A DNA stretch of 64,000 nucleotides from Methylobacterium sp. 10 (GCF_000519085.1 NZ_KI912577.1:4272035-4336034); one strand, 5' to 3'; shown: positions 32,970 through 40,981, counted from the first letter of the stretch. The notes: generated by a model from the letters alone, not told the origin. Program-made: numbers and translations.

Positions 32970-33695
32970 GTGACTGAATCCGAATTCCTGGCCGAGTATG
33001 ATCCTGCCGTCTACGAGCGCCCTGCCCTCGCCGTCGATCTCGTCCTGCTGGGTTTGCGCGAGGGCCGCCCGGCGGCGCTGCTGCTGAAGCGCGCCCAGCA
33101 TCCGCATGCCGGCCGCTGGGCGCTGCCCGGCGGCTTCGTCGGGATCGACCAGACCCTCGACGCGGCCGCCCTGCATGTCCTGCATGAGAAGGCGGGCATC
33201 GCCGGGGTGCATCTGGAGCAACTCTACACGTTCGGCGCGCTCGCCCGCGATCCGCGCATGCGGATCATCAGCGTGGCCTATCTCGCCCTCCTGCCGGAGG
33301 CGGCCCTCGCCGAGGCCTTGGAACGCGCACCCTCCCTGGTCGCGGCCAGGATCGAGGTGCCCTGGTCGGGCGAGGCCGGGGGTGACGTGGCGGCGCTGTC
33401 GGCGAAGGGGGAGGTTCTACCCCTCGCCTTCGACCATGCCGACATCCTGGCGATGGCGATGCTGCGTCTGCGCGGCAAGCTCGACTATTCGGATGTGGGC
33501 TTTGCCCTCCTGCCCGAGCATTTCACCCTGCGGCAGCTGCAGGACGTGCACGAGGCGGTGCTCGGCACCACGCTCAACAAGCCGGCCTTCCGACGCCGGA
33601 TGCTCGACCGGGGCTGGCTGATGCCGACCGGATCGCGCGAGGCCGGAACGTCGTTTCGCCCCGCCGAACTCTACCGATTTCAACCGTCCCGCTGA
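32970..33695 (+). CDS. NrtR-like Nudix-domain transcriptional regulator
   Basis: A 241 aa protein with a Nudix fold followed by a winged-helix domain, the NrtR layout (repressors of NAD-metabolism genes that sense ADP-ribose). N-terminal 'EFLAEYDPAVYERPALAVDLVLLGL' is typical. The Nudix box 'GGFVGIDQTLDAAALHVLHE' (54-73) has lost most of the REUxEE residues (L68-H69 instead of R-E; H72), so hydrolase activity is doubtful and a sensor role likely. The C-terminal part, 'FTLRQLQDVHEAVLGTTLNK', 'AFRRRMLDRGWLMP', is the wHTH. I chose GTG 32970; the ATG at 32943 lies inside the palindrome. Followed 17 bases later by the SPFH gene. Confidence 0.85.
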   Translation: MTESEFLAEYDPAVYERPALAVDLVLLGLREGRPAALLLKRAQHPHAGRWALPGGFVGIDQTLDAAALHVLHEKAGIAGVHLEQLYTFGALARDPRMRIISVAYLALLPEAALAEALERAPSLVAARIEVPWSGEAGGDVAALSAKGEVLPLAFDHADILAMAMLRLRGKLDYSDVGFALLPEHFTLRQLQDVHEAVLGTTLNKPAFRRRMLDRGWLMPTGSREAGTSFRPAELYRFQPSR

Positions 33696-33712
33696 CCCGA
33701 CAGGAGGTTTCC

Positions 33713-34696
33713 ATGGCGTCGATCCGCAACATCGGCCTGATCGCGCAATTGCGGAGCGAGGCGAGCAGCCACGTCATCCGCTATCGTAAGGGGCGCATCC
33801 GCCAGAGTGGCCGGGGCCTCGTCTTCTGGTTCCGCCCGGAGACGTCGAGCATCGCCGAGATGCCGATGGACGACCGCGAGATGACGCTGTTCGTCCGCGG
33901 CCGCAGCCAGGATTTCCAGGCCGTCGCCGTGCAGGGGACGATCGGCTGGCACGTGGTCGATCCGGAGCGTCTCGCCAGCCGCATCGATTTTTCCATTGGC
34001 CTTCGCACCGGCAAACTCCAGGGCGAGCCGATCGAGAAGATCGAGGCGCGCATGGCCGGCATCGCCAGCCAGGCGGTGCTGCAATATCTCGGCGGCAAGC
34101 CGGTGCGCACCATCCTCGATGCCGGGCCCGAACCCCTGCGTGGGGGGCTGGAGGCCGTACTGGCGGCGGACCAGTCCCTGGCCGAGATCGGCGTCGCCGC
34201 CGTGTCGGTGCGGCTCACCAACCTCGCGCCGACCAGTGAACTCGAACGCGCCTTGCAGACTCCGACCTTCGAGGCGCTGCAGCAGAAGGCCGATGAGGCC
34301 ACCTTCTCCCGTCGCGCCCTCGCCGTGGAGAAGGAGCGCGCCATCGCCGAGAACGAGCTCGCCACGCGGACGGAACTGGCGCGCCGGGAGAAGCTCCTCA
34401 TCGCCGAGGAGGCGGAGAACGCGCGAAGCCGTGCGGCGGGCCGCGCCGAGGCCCAGGGCGTCGAGTCGATGGCGGAAGCCGAGCGCATCCGCCTCGTCGA
34501 GGGAGCCAGGGTCCTGGCCGAGGGGCAGCGCGTCGCGATCTACCGTGACCTGTCGCCTGCGATCCTGCTCGGGCTCGCCGCGCAGCAACTGGCGGGCAAG
34601 CTCGATACGATCGAGCATGTCAACGTGACGCCCGATCTGCTGGCCGCCGTGATGGGCGAGTTCCACAAGGCCCGTCCCATGGTAGGAGGGCGCTAG
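33713..34696 (+). CDS. SPFH/band-7 domain protein
   Basis: SPFH-family protein of 327 aa with a perfect AGGAGG ribosome binding site. Unlike many slipins it has no N-terminal membrane helix. The SPFH domain (about 15-175) has 'GRGLVFWFRPETSSIAEMPM', 'VAVQGTIGWHVVDPERLASRIDF' and 'EIGVAAVSVRLTNLAPTSELE'. A long charged coiled coil (about 185-290, 'ARREKLLIAEEAENARSRAAGRAEAQG') follows, ending 'GLAAQQLAGKLDTIEHVNVTPDLL'. Such proteins form ring or cage assemblies at membranes. It lies between the NrtR-like regulator and an NAD-kinase-like gene (2 bases), clearly one operon. Confidence 0.88.
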   Translation: MASIRNIGLIAQLRSEASSHVIRYRKGRIRQSGRGLVFWFRPETSSIAEMPMDDREMTLFVRGRSQDFQAVAVQGTIGWHVVDPERLASRIDFSIGLRTGKLQGEPIEKIEARMAGIASQAVLQYLGGKPVRTILDAGPEPLRGGLEAVLAADQSLAEIGVAAVSVRLTNLAPTSELERALQTPTFEALQQKADEATFSRRALAVEKERAIAENELATRTELARREKLLIAEEAENARSRAAGRAEAQGVESMAEAERIRLVEGARVLAEGQRVAIYRDLSPAILLGLAAQQLAGKLDTIEHVNVTPDLLAAVMGEFHKARPMVGGR

Positions 34697-34698
34697 GC

Positions 34699-35592
34699 AT
34701 GGTCGCCCTCACCCACCGCGCGGTCTTCGTCATCCGCGAGACGGATTACGAGGCGCTGATCGCCCGGCACGCGACGAGTGGGCAGGCACGCTTCTTCCTC
34801 GAGAGCCGTGGGCAGAAGCTGGAAGATGTGGTCGAGCGGCACGAACGGTTCCACGCCGTGCTTAGCCAGGCACGGGCCTCGGTGCCGGGTGAGTGGCGCC
34901 AGGCCCTGGTGCGGCGCGCCGACCTCGACCGTTTCCTGTTCGCCTCGGACGACGTCGTCGTCGCCGTGGGCCAGGACGGGCTCGTGGCCAATGTCGCGAA
35001 GTATCTCGGTGCGCAGCCGGTGATCGGCGTCAACCCGGCGCCCGACCTCTATGACGGGGTCCTCGTCCGGGTCGCCGTCGAGCGGCTCGGGCAGGTGCTC
35101 ACCGCCAGCGTCCACGGCGCGGCGCAGGTGGAGCGGCGCACCATGGTCCAGGCCGTGCTCGACCAGGGCGAGACGCTGTTCGCGCTGAACGAGATCTTCG
35201 TCGGGCACCGCAGCCACCAATCCGCGCGCTACAGGGTCGAGGTGGCGGGCGAGGCCGAGGATCAATCCTCCAGCGGTCTCATCGTCGCGTCCGGTACGGG
35301 AGTGACCGGCTGGGCGCGGTCCATCGCCGAGGCGACGCATCTCGCCGTTCCCCTCGGCACGGAGGAGGCGGCGGTGGGCTACTGGGTGCGCGAGCCGTTC
35401 CCGAGCATCGCCAGCGGCACGCGGCTGCGCGCGGGCAAGCTGATCGATGCCGGGCTCCTCGTCACCTCGCGGATGAACGACGGTGGCGTCGTCTTCGCCG
35501 ACGGGATCGAGCAGGATTTCCTGGCCTTCGAATGGGGCCGGCAGGTCAGGCTCTCGCCGGCGGATCGCACGCTTAATTTAGCGGTGGCCTAA
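34699..35592 (+). CDS. NAD kinase-like protein
   Basis: A 297 aa protein with the NAD kinase fold. The ATP/Mg loop, GGDG in most NAD kinases, is GQDG (91-94) in 'VVVAVGQDGLVANVAKYLG'; 'QPVIGVNPAPDLYDGVL' follows as in NadK. The substrate-loop region is 'NEIFVGHRSHQSARYRVEVAG' and 'SSSGLIVASGTGVTGWARSI', corresponding to the D-G-x-I-x-x-T-x-x-G-S segment. An N-terminal domain of about 70 residues is extra. It has only 2 bases between it and the SPFH stop. Co-occurrence with an NrtR-like regulator suggests a job in NAD(P) metabolism. True NAD kinase activity is inferred. Confidence 0.8.
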   Translation: MVALTHRAVFVIRETDYEALIARHATSGQARFFLESRGQKLEDVVERHERFHAVLSQARASVPGEWRQALVRRADLDRFLFASDDVVVAVGQDGLVANVAKYLGAQPVIGVNPAPDLYDGVLVRVAVERLGQVLTASVHGAAQVERRTMVQAVLDQGETLFALNEIFVGHRSHQSARYRVEVAGEAEDQSSSGLIVASGTGVTGWARSIAEATHLAVPLGTEEAAVGYWVREPFPSIASGTRLRAGKLIDAGLLVTSRMNDGGVVFADGIEQDFLAFEWGRQVRLSPADRTLNLAVA

Positions 35593-35716
35593 CCACGTTC
35601 GCCGGCAAGCTGGCCGCACTCACCTTGGTCCTTCATCGGCGCAAGACGAGTATCCGCTTCACGAAAGCGAAGACATAGCGCTTCCCTACGGATGATCCGC
35701 CAAGCGATCCCGAGGC

Positions 35717-36007
35717 TTACGCCGCCGATTGAAGGTCGCGTGCGGCCTTGCGCAAGACGTCGTTCATGCGGCTTTGCCAGCCGGAGCCAGTGGCCTTGAA
35801 GGCCTCCACGATCTCGGGATCGAGCCGGATCGTCACCGGCACCTTGGGATTCGCGGCGATAGGCCGGCCTCTGGCGGCCTTGCGCACCGACGTGACAGCC
35901 GCGAACTCGTCGGCGGTGAGAACCTCGCGTGCGGGGCGCATCTCGGAAAGCTCTGTATCCGTCAGAGCCGGGGCGTCGTCATCGGTCAGATTTGGCTTGC
36001 GAGCCAT
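35717..36007 (-). CDS. brnA: BrnA-family antitoxin
   Basis: A 96 aa antitoxin. The C-terminal half 'PVTIRLDPEIVEAFKATGSGWQSRMNDVLRKAARD' is a ribbon-helix-helix domain of the BrnA family; the N-terminus is acidic and likely disordered. It neutralises the BrnT RNase and represses the operon. It overlaps the end of brnT by 22 bases and is cotranscribed downstream of it, the usual BrnT-BrnA order. Confidence 0.88.
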   Translation of the reverse strand: MARKPNLTDDDAPALTDTELSEMRPAREVLTADEFAAVTSVRKAARGRPIAANPKVPVTIRLDPEIVEAFKATGSGWQSRMNDVLRKAARDLQSAA

Positions 36008-36258
36008 AGCGCACGCTCCTTACGGTTGGTGGGGCGAAGGGAGATCACCCTGAAGCCATCGGCGGTCGGGGTGAATACGAGCATCACGGTGCGGTTGCCG
36101 ATCCTGCCGAGGGCCTGGAAGCGGCGCTCGGGATAGGCGAACCGTGTATCCCGCCGGATCACTGCAGTCTCAAAGGCAAAGCCCTCTGCATGGGAGAACG
36201 GCAAGCCGCGCTCCTCGGCGTTTTTCTCGCTCTTGGCGGGGTCGAACGTGATCGGTAT
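35986..36258 (-). CDS. brnT: BrnT-family RNase toxin, non-standard start
   Basis: The frame reads ITFDPAKSEKNAEERGLPFS, then 'AFETAVIRRDTRFAYPERRFQALGRIGNRTVMLVFTPTADGFRVISLRPTNRKERALW', a full BrnT toxin of about 90 aa. No ATG, GTG or TTG precedes ITFDPAK: going upstream the codons are ATC, CCG, ATA, TTT, AAA, AAT, TAC, GCG, TGT, then TGA. The only standard in-frame start is TTG at 36204, with GAGGAG six bases upstream, which would lose the first 18 residues. The expected position is ATA at 36258 (ATG to ATA mutation). So the toxin is either truncated by internal initiation or inactivated. Its promoter and brnA look intact. Confidence 0.7.
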   Translation of the reverse strand: MPITFDPAKSEKNAEERGLPFSHAEGFAFETAVIRRDTRFAYPERRFQALGRIGNRTVMLVFTPTADGFRVISLRPTNRKERALWLASQI

Positions 36259-36264
36259 AAATTT

Positions 36265-36311
36265 ATTGTACGCACATCAAATACCGTTCGCAAACATTTT
36301 TGTGCGTACAA
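36265..36311 (-). promoter_or_regulatory. brnT-brnA promoter and paired operator
   Basis: On the minus strand TTGCGA (36288-36293) and TACAAT (36265-36270) are separated by 17 bases. Two perfectly inverted 11-base copies flank them: TTGTACGCACA (36266-36276) and TGTGCGTACAA (36301-36311), 24 bases apart. Their placement over the -10 region and upstream of the -35 suits repression by the ribbon-helix-helix antitoxin. Confidence 0.65.
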
Positions 36312-36524
36312 AAATGGCTGCTGTTTCGCGGATCTGTGGAGCGTCGGTCCGACGTTCGATCGGCGTGACCGAGGGCTCACACCGGAGGCGCTGAAAACGA
36401 CCATCGGTCGGGATCAGCGTCGCTTGATGCTGCTTGAGCATCGTTTGCCGTGGTGTTTCGGCCGGCTGTCGAAGGCCTTAACTGCCGCGATGTGCTGCTA
36501 GACGATCCAATACCGGATCAGGCA
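36312..36524. other. intergenic region between brn promoter and tRNA
   Basis: About 210 bases with no convincing gene. Plus-strand frames contain short peptides such as LTPEALKTTIGRDQRRLMLL but no start context or family match; perhaps a relic. No repeat seen. Confidence 0.35.
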
Positions 36525-36557
36525 GAAAAATACCCGCTAAGTCAGAGACTTAGCGGG
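36525..36557 (-). terminator. rho-independent terminator of tRNA-Met
   Basis: On the minus strand CCCGCTAAGT and ACTTAGCGGG (36548-36557 and 36533-36542) form a perfect 10-bp stem with a 5-base loop, followed by TATTTTT. It begins 10 bases after the tRNA 3' end. Confidence 0.85.
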
Positions 36558-36566
36558 CGAAAACTT

Positions 36567-36643
36567 TGGTAGCGAGGGAGAGATTTGAACTCCCGACACA
36601 AGGATTATGATTCCTCTGCTCTAACCAACTGAGCTACCCCGCC
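36567..36643 (-). tRNA. tRNA-Met(CAT)
   Basis: A 77-base cloverleaf including encoded CCA. Acceptor 5' GGCGGGG pairs with CCTCGCT (two G-U pairs), D arm GCTC...GAGC, anticodon stem GAGGA/TCCTT with loop ATCATAA (anticodon CAT), and T arm GGGAG/CTCTC around TTCAAAT. The D-loop and stem are of elongator rather than initiator type; a CAT tRNA of this kind could also be tRNA-Ile2 if lysidinylated, which sequence alone does not fully decide. Confidence 0.93.
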
Positions 36644-36759
36644 ATAACAAAGGAACCCGCGCGGTGCGGGCGCCCCTGAAGAGATCGGCGGTATAAAGAA
36701 ATCCGCCTTCGGGTGTCAACGGGGAGTTTGCGACTTGGCCACTCCCCGTCGCGGTTTTC

Positions 36760-38001
36760 TCAGAGGCGGGTGCCCAGGATCTCGGCCACCTGCGGAATGT
36801 CCTTGTCGCCACGGCCCGAGAGATTGAGCACCATCAGATGCTCGGCGGGCTTCGTCGGAGCGATCTCGAACACCTTGGCGAGGGCGTGGGCCGGCTCGAG
36901 GGCCGGGATGATGCCCTCCAGCATCGAGCACAGCTTGAACGCCTCCAGCGTCTCGGAATCCGTCGCCGAGAGGTAGGTGACGCGCTTGGCCTCGTGCAGC
37001 CAGGCGTGTTCGGGGCCGATGCCGGGATAGTCGAGGCCGGCCGAGATCGAGTGGGCGTCGGCGATCTGGCCGTCCTCGTTCTGCAGCAGGTAGGTCCGGT
37101 TGCCGTGGAGAACGCCCGGCTTTCCACCCGACAGGGAAGCGGCGTGGAGGCCCGAGGAGATGCCGTGGCCGGCGGCCTCGACGCCGTAGATCTCCACCTC
37201 GCGGTCGTCGAGGAACGGATGGAACAGGCCCATGGCGTTGGATCCGCCGCCGATGCAGGCAATGAGGGAGTCGGGCAGTCGCCCTTCCATCTCCAGCATC
37301 TGCTCCCTGGTCTCGCGACCTATGATCGACTGGAAATCGCGCACCATCGCCGGATACGGGTGAGGTCCGGCCACGGTGCCGATGCAGTAGAACGTGTCGG
37401 CGACGTTGGTAACCCAGTCGCGCAGCGCCTCGTTCATGGCGTCCTTGAGGGTCTTGGTGCCGGATTCCACCGGGATCACCTCGGCCCCGAGCATCTTCAT
37501 GCGGAAGACGTTGGGCGCCTGGCGCGCCACGTCGACGGCGCCCATGTAGACGACGCATTTCAGGCCGAACCGGGCGCAGAGGGTGGCGGTGGCGACACCG
37601 TGCTGACCGGCGCCGGTCTCGGCGATGATCCGCGGCTTGCCCATGCGGCGGGCCAGCATGATCTGGCCGAGCACGTTGTTCACCTTGTGCGAGCCGGTAT
37701 GGTTCAGCTCCTCGCGCTTGAAGAAGACCTTGGCGCCATGGCCCGGGGCCGATGTCGCGCGCAGGTGCTCGGTGATTCGCTCGGCGTAGTAGAGCGGGCT
37801 CGGGCGACCGACGTAATGGGTCAGGTGGCCGTTCATCTCCTCCTGGTAGGACGGATCGGCCTTGGCCTCCGTATAGGCCTTCTCAAGGTCGAGGATGAGC
37901 GGCATCAGCGTCTCGGCGACGAAGCGACCGCCGAAGATGCCGAAGCGGCCGCGCTCGTCCGGTCCGTTGCGGAACGAGTTCGGAGAGGGGGCGATGGTCA
38001 C
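36760..38001 (-). CDS. trpB: tryptophan synthase beta chain
   Basis: TrpB joins indole and serine to make tryptophan using PLP. The protein (413 aa from GTG 38001) opens 'NSFRNGPDERGRFGIFGGRFVAETLM', has the PLP lysine in 'ELNHTGSHKVNNVLGQ' (Lys106), 'ETGAGQHGVATAT', and the phosphate cup 'ACIGGGSNAMGLFHPF'. GTG 38001 is chosen, with AAGGA upstream and the right N-terminus length; an upstream ATG at 38073 would add 24 unlikely residues. trpF is 135 bases upstream on the same strand. trpA, normally next, is absent; a tRNA gene follows instead. Confidence 0.95.
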   Translation of the reverse strand: MTIAPSPNSFRNGPDERGRFGIFGGRFVAETLMPLILDLEKAYTEAKADPSYQEEMNGHLTHYVGRPSPLYYAERITEHLRATSAPGHGAKVFFKREELNHTGSHKVNNVLGQIMLARRMGKPRIIAETGAGQHGVATATLCARFGLKCVVYMGAVDVARQAPNVFRMKMLGAEVIPVESGTKTLKDAMNEALRDWVTNVADTFYCIGTVAGPHPYPAMVRDFQSIIGRETREQMLEMEGRLPDSLIACIGGGSNAMGLFHPFLDDREVEIYGVEAAGHGISSGLHAASLSGGKPGVLHGNRTYLLQNEDGQIADAHSISAGLDYPGIGPEHAWLHEAKRVTYLSATDSETLEAFKLCSMLEGIIPALEPAHALAKVFEIAPTKPAEHLMVLNLSGRGDKDIPQVAEILGTRL

Positions 38002-38136
38002 GGTTGTCGTCCTTCGCGTCTTCGGCCGGCGAATCTCCGCCGGGCCTGTGCGTTCGGTATTGGGTTGCGCCAATGCCTAGACCCGCGTGGGGGGCGTCTA
38101 CAATGCGGCGAACGCGTCGATTTGTGAAATCGGACC

Positions 38137-38781
38137 CTATTCGTAGGTCCGAACCGCCGCGATGAAGGCGGCGATGCGCTCAGGGCTCTTCTCTCCCGGC
38201 CGGGTCTCGACGCCCGAGGAGACGTCGACGGCGCGCAGGCCCGTCCGGACGAGGGCCTCGGCGATGTTTCCGGGCGTGAGACCGCCGGACAGCATGGTCC
38301 CCGCCGGCAGGTCCAGACCTGCCAGCAAGTCCCAATCGAAGGCGAGGCCGTTGCCGCCGGGAAGAGCTGCATCCGGCGGCGGTTTCGCGTCGAGAAGGAT
38401 GCGGTCGGCCGCTCCATACCCGGCGATGGCGGCGAGGTCCGAGCGCGTCGAGACGCCGACCGCCTTCATCACGGGGCGGCCGCTGCGATCGCGGATGGCC
38501 GCGACACGCTCGGGTGTCTCGTGCCCGTGGAGCTGTATCCAGTCCGGATCGACGGCGCCGAGGGCCGCATCGATCAATGCATCGTCCGGGTCCACGAGGA
38601 GGACGACCCGCTCCGCCCTGCCTTTCGCCCGTTCCGACAACAGGCACGCCGTCTCCAGAGGGACATGGCGCGGGCTCTTGGGAAAATGCACGAAGCCGAC
38701 GAGGTCGGCCCCGGCCGAGATCGCCGCGTCGAGAGTGTCGGGCGTGCTCAGCCCGCAGATCTTGACGCGGATCGACGGCAT
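38137..38781 (-). CDS. trpF: phosphoribosylanthranilate isomerase
   Basis: TrpF, 214 aa, TIM-barrel isomerase of tryptophan synthesis. Visible: 'VKICGLSTPDTLDAAISAGADLVGFVHFPKSPRHV' with the catalytic cysteine in KICG, 'IQLHGHETPERV', 'ILLDAKPP' with the catalytic Asp region, and 'LSGGLTPGNIAEAL', 'VDVSSGVETRPGEKS'. It is 13 bases after lapA and upstream of trpB on the same strand, the common alphaproteobacterial order. Confidence 0.96.
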   Translation of the reverse strand: MPSIRVKICGLSTPDTLDAAISAGADLVGFVHFPKSPRHVPLETACLLSERAKGRAERVVLLVDPDDALIDAALGAVDPDWIQLHGHETPERVAAIRDRSGRPVMKAVGVSTRSDLAAIAGYGAADRILLDAKPPPDAALPGGNGLAFDWDLLAGLDLPAGTMLSGGLTPGNIAEALVRTGLRAVDVSSGVETRPGEKSPERIAAFIAAVRTYE

Positions 38782-38794
38782 GACGGTGCCCGGT

Positions 38795-39166
38795 CTAACG
38801 CGGCGCGGGGAGCGCGACGCGGCTGTCGAGACCGGGATAGCGCTGGGCGGGTTCGGCTTCGGTGGCCGCGACTCGCGACTTCAGACGCTCGGTCTCGCCC
38901 TCCAGGCGACGGATCTCGCGGCGGCGGGCGGCGCTCGTCTGCCGCGTGCCCGACTGGCCCAGCCACGTTCCGATGCCGCCGCAGAGAATGCCGATGGCGA
39001 CGGAGGCGAAGATCAGGACGTAGAGCGGCAGCGGCAGGCTGAAGGCCGGCGTGTCCGTCGTGAACGGATCGAAGGACAGGCGGACGACCTCCCGATTGGC
39101 GACGGCCAGGGCGACGACCACGATCGCAACGGGAAGCAGGACCAAACCCTTGAAGAAGCGGATCAT
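38795..39166 (-). CDS. lapA: LapA family (DUF1049) membrane protein
   Basis: A 123 aa inner-membrane protein with two N-terminal helices, 'MIRFFKGLVLLPVAIVVVALAVAN' and 'LPLYVLIFASVAIGILCGGIGTWL', followed by a basic coiled coil 'RRREIRRLEGETERLKSRV'. This is the LapA/DUF1049 pattern; in E. coli LapA works with LapB in lipopolysaccharide assembly control. GGAG lies 7 bases before the ATG. It sits between ihfB and trpF, as in many Hyphomicrobiales. Confidence 0.88.
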   Translation of the reverse strand: MIRFFKGLVLLPVAIVVVALAVANREVVRLSFDPFTTDTPAFSLPLPLYVLIFASVAIGILCGGIGTWLGQSGTRQTSAARRREIRRLEGETERLKSRVAATEAEPAQRYPGLDSRVALPAPR

Positions 39167-39206
39167 CGAGACACTCCGATCGATGGGACGAGGCTGTGCA
39201 TGGCGT

Positions 39207-39527
39207 TCAGGATTCCTCATTCTCGGAGGGCTCCTCCGCGCCGATCCCGGCTTCATTGAGTCGCTGGCGCATCTCCTTGCCCGTTTTGAACACGGGGATG
39301 GCCTTCTCGGAGACGGCAACGGGTTCACCGGTGCGCGGGTTGCGCCCCCGGCGCGCATCGCGGCGCTTGACCGAGAACGCGCCGAAGCCACGCAGTTCCA
39401 CACGGTCGCCGCGCGCCAAAGCCTCGGCGATCGTGTCGAGGATCGCCTTCACCAGGGTTTCCACGTCGCGCTGGTAGAGATGCGGGTTCTGCTCTGCGAT
39501 CCTGAGCACGAGCTCCGACTTGATCAT
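39207..39527 (-). CDS. ihfB: integration host factor beta subunit
   Basis: DNA-bending IHF beta, 106 aa. The sequence 'MIKSELVLRIAEQNPHLYQRDVETLVKAILDTIAEALA' and 'GDRVELRGFGAFSVKRRDARRGRNPRTGEPV' with the intercalating proline arm (RNPRTGE) is diagnostic; an acidic tail ends it. The ATG 39527 is the canonical start MIKSEL; the frame is open 12 codons further without need. It follows sppA on the same strand and precedes lapA. Confidence 0.95.
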   Translation of the reverse strand: MIKSELVLRIAEQNPHLYQRDVETLVKAILDTIAEALARGDRVELRGFGAFSVKRRDARRGRNPRTGEPVAVSEKAIPVFKTGKEMRQRLNEAGIGAEEPSENEES

Positions 39528-39605
39528 GCGGCGGTCTTCCCTGAATTCATGCGGTTCCGGCACCCCTGCGGACGTGATCCAGGCAGGCGTGGTTCGGCGT
39601 CGCCC

Positions 39606-40586
39606 TCAAGGCACATCGGCGGAGCCCGGACGCCAAAGGGCGAGGAGGCCCCCCTGCGCGAGACCTGCCGTCTCGTCGCCGACCTGCCGCAGGCGCGTGG
39701 CAAGTCCGCCTAGCCCCAGGAGGTCGGCACCCATGCCGAGGGCCGACCAGAGTTTGAAATCGCTCTCGGATTTCGCCTTCCAGTCACGCACGGGCAGGCC
39801 TTTGGTGACGTTGCGCTCGGTCTCGAGCCAGGCCACTGCCTGACGCTCGCCGCCGACCCCGTCGACCAGCTTCAGCGGAACGCTCTGGCGGCCGCTGAAC
39901 ACGCGCCCGTCGGACACGGTTGCGAGTTCCTTCTCGGAGAGTTTGCGCCGCTCGGAGACGAGGCCCTTGAACCAGGCATAGGTATCGCCGACGACGGAGG
40001 CCAGGGCGGCGCGGGCCTCGGGCGAGGTCGGGGTGAAGCCCGACGGCTCGGCCTTCAGCGGAGACGACTTCACCGACTCGACCTTGACGCCGACCTTGTC
40101 GAGCAGGCCGGACAGATCGGGATACTGGAACAGTACGCCGATGGAACCGACGAGGGCGGTTTCCCGCGCAATGATATGATCGGCCGCGATGGCGGCGATA
40201 TAGGCGCCGGAGGCCGCCGTACCGTCGACGAAGGCCACCATCGGCTTCTTCTCGGACAGCGCGCGCAGGTTGCGGTAGAGTTCTTCCGAGCCGGTGGTGG
40301 TGCCGCCCGGCGACGAGATCGAGACGATGACGCCCTGCACGGCGCTGGCGTCGCGGACCCGTTCGATGAGCTTGGTCGTCGATTCGCTGCCGGCGATAAA
40401 GCCACCGATGGAGATGCGGGCGATCTGCGGCTTCACGGCAGGGAAACCGAAGCCGTCATTGCCCCGAACCCGGTAGCCCACCGCACCGACGGCGACGATC
40501 AACCCGCCGATCCCGACGACGCGCCACAACGAGAGTTTGCGGCGCAAGCGCCGGCGATCGATCAGTAGTTCGGCGTCTGCAGCCAT
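39606..40586 (-). CDS. sppA: signal peptide peptidase SppA
   Basis: Membrane-bound serine protease of 326 aa, S49 family, that degrades cleaved signal peptides. One N-terminal helix (about 20-40) anchors a periplasmic catalytic domain. The nucleophile is Ser126 in 'VDGTAASGAYIAAIAADHI' and the general base Lys178 in 'SVKSSPLKAEPSG', 52 residues apart, as in single-domain SppA. 'VVSISSPGG'-type sequence appears as VSISSPGGTTTGSEELY. It is the first gene of the sppA-ihfB-lapA-trpF-trpB run. Confidence 0.94.
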   Translation of the reverse strand: MAADAELLIDRRRLRRKLSLWRVVGIGGLIVAVGAVGYRVRGNDGFGFPAVKPQIARISIGGFIAGSESTTKLIERVRDASAVQGVIVSISSPGGTTTGSEELYRNLRALSEKKPMVAFVDGTAASGAYIAAIAADHIIARETALVGSIGVLFQYPDLSGLLDKVGVKVESVKSSPLKAEPSGFTPTSPEARAALASVVGDTYAWFKGLVSERRKLSEKELATVSDGRVFSGRQSVPLKLVDGVGGERQAVAWLETERNVTKGLPVRDWKAKSESDFKLWSALGMGADLLGLGGLATRLRQVGDETAGLAQGGLLALWRPGSADVP

Positions 40587-40929
40587 GCGATCGTCCCGCT
40601 CCCTTGACTCGTCCGACCGTTGTGGCCGGCTGTTCGCTCACGGTACGTATGGATGTACCGGTAAAGGTGCCTCCAAACGTCCCCTTGAGATGTGTTCCAC
40701 ACCCGCCGCCGGATTGCATCAAGCCTTTGGCAGCTCTCGTGTCCTTCCGCCGGAATACCGATGGAGTTCGGGGTACGCGAAAGCAGGGCCGTGTTCTAGC
40801 GCCCCCTCCGGTGGACCGGCAAGAGGACTCGTCGACTGCACGCGAGGCTTCGGCGCAAAGCCACGCGGGATGCGGGGGCTTGGGTGTGGCGCCCGGTCAT
40901 TCCTTCGATCGCCCGACTCATGCGGAATC
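40587..40929. other. intergenic region upstream of sppA
   Basis: About 340 bases upstream of sppA and downstream of mqo. Several short overlapping frames exist but none shows protein-like composition. It probably holds the sppA operon promoter. No repeat beyond the hairpin at 40930. Confidence 0.35.
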
Positions 40930-40957
40930 CCCCGATGCCGAACTCGCGGCATCGGGG
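40930..40957 (-). terminator. hairpin downstream of mqo
   Basis: Perfect 11-bp stem CCCCGATGCCG (40930-40940) / CGGCATCGGGG (40947-40957) with a 6-base loop, 25 bases after the mqo stop. No T run follows, so it may act as a 3'-end stabilising or rho-assisted terminator. Confidence 0.55.
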
Positions 40958-40981
40958 AATTCGGCGTCCTCATTCGCCCGT

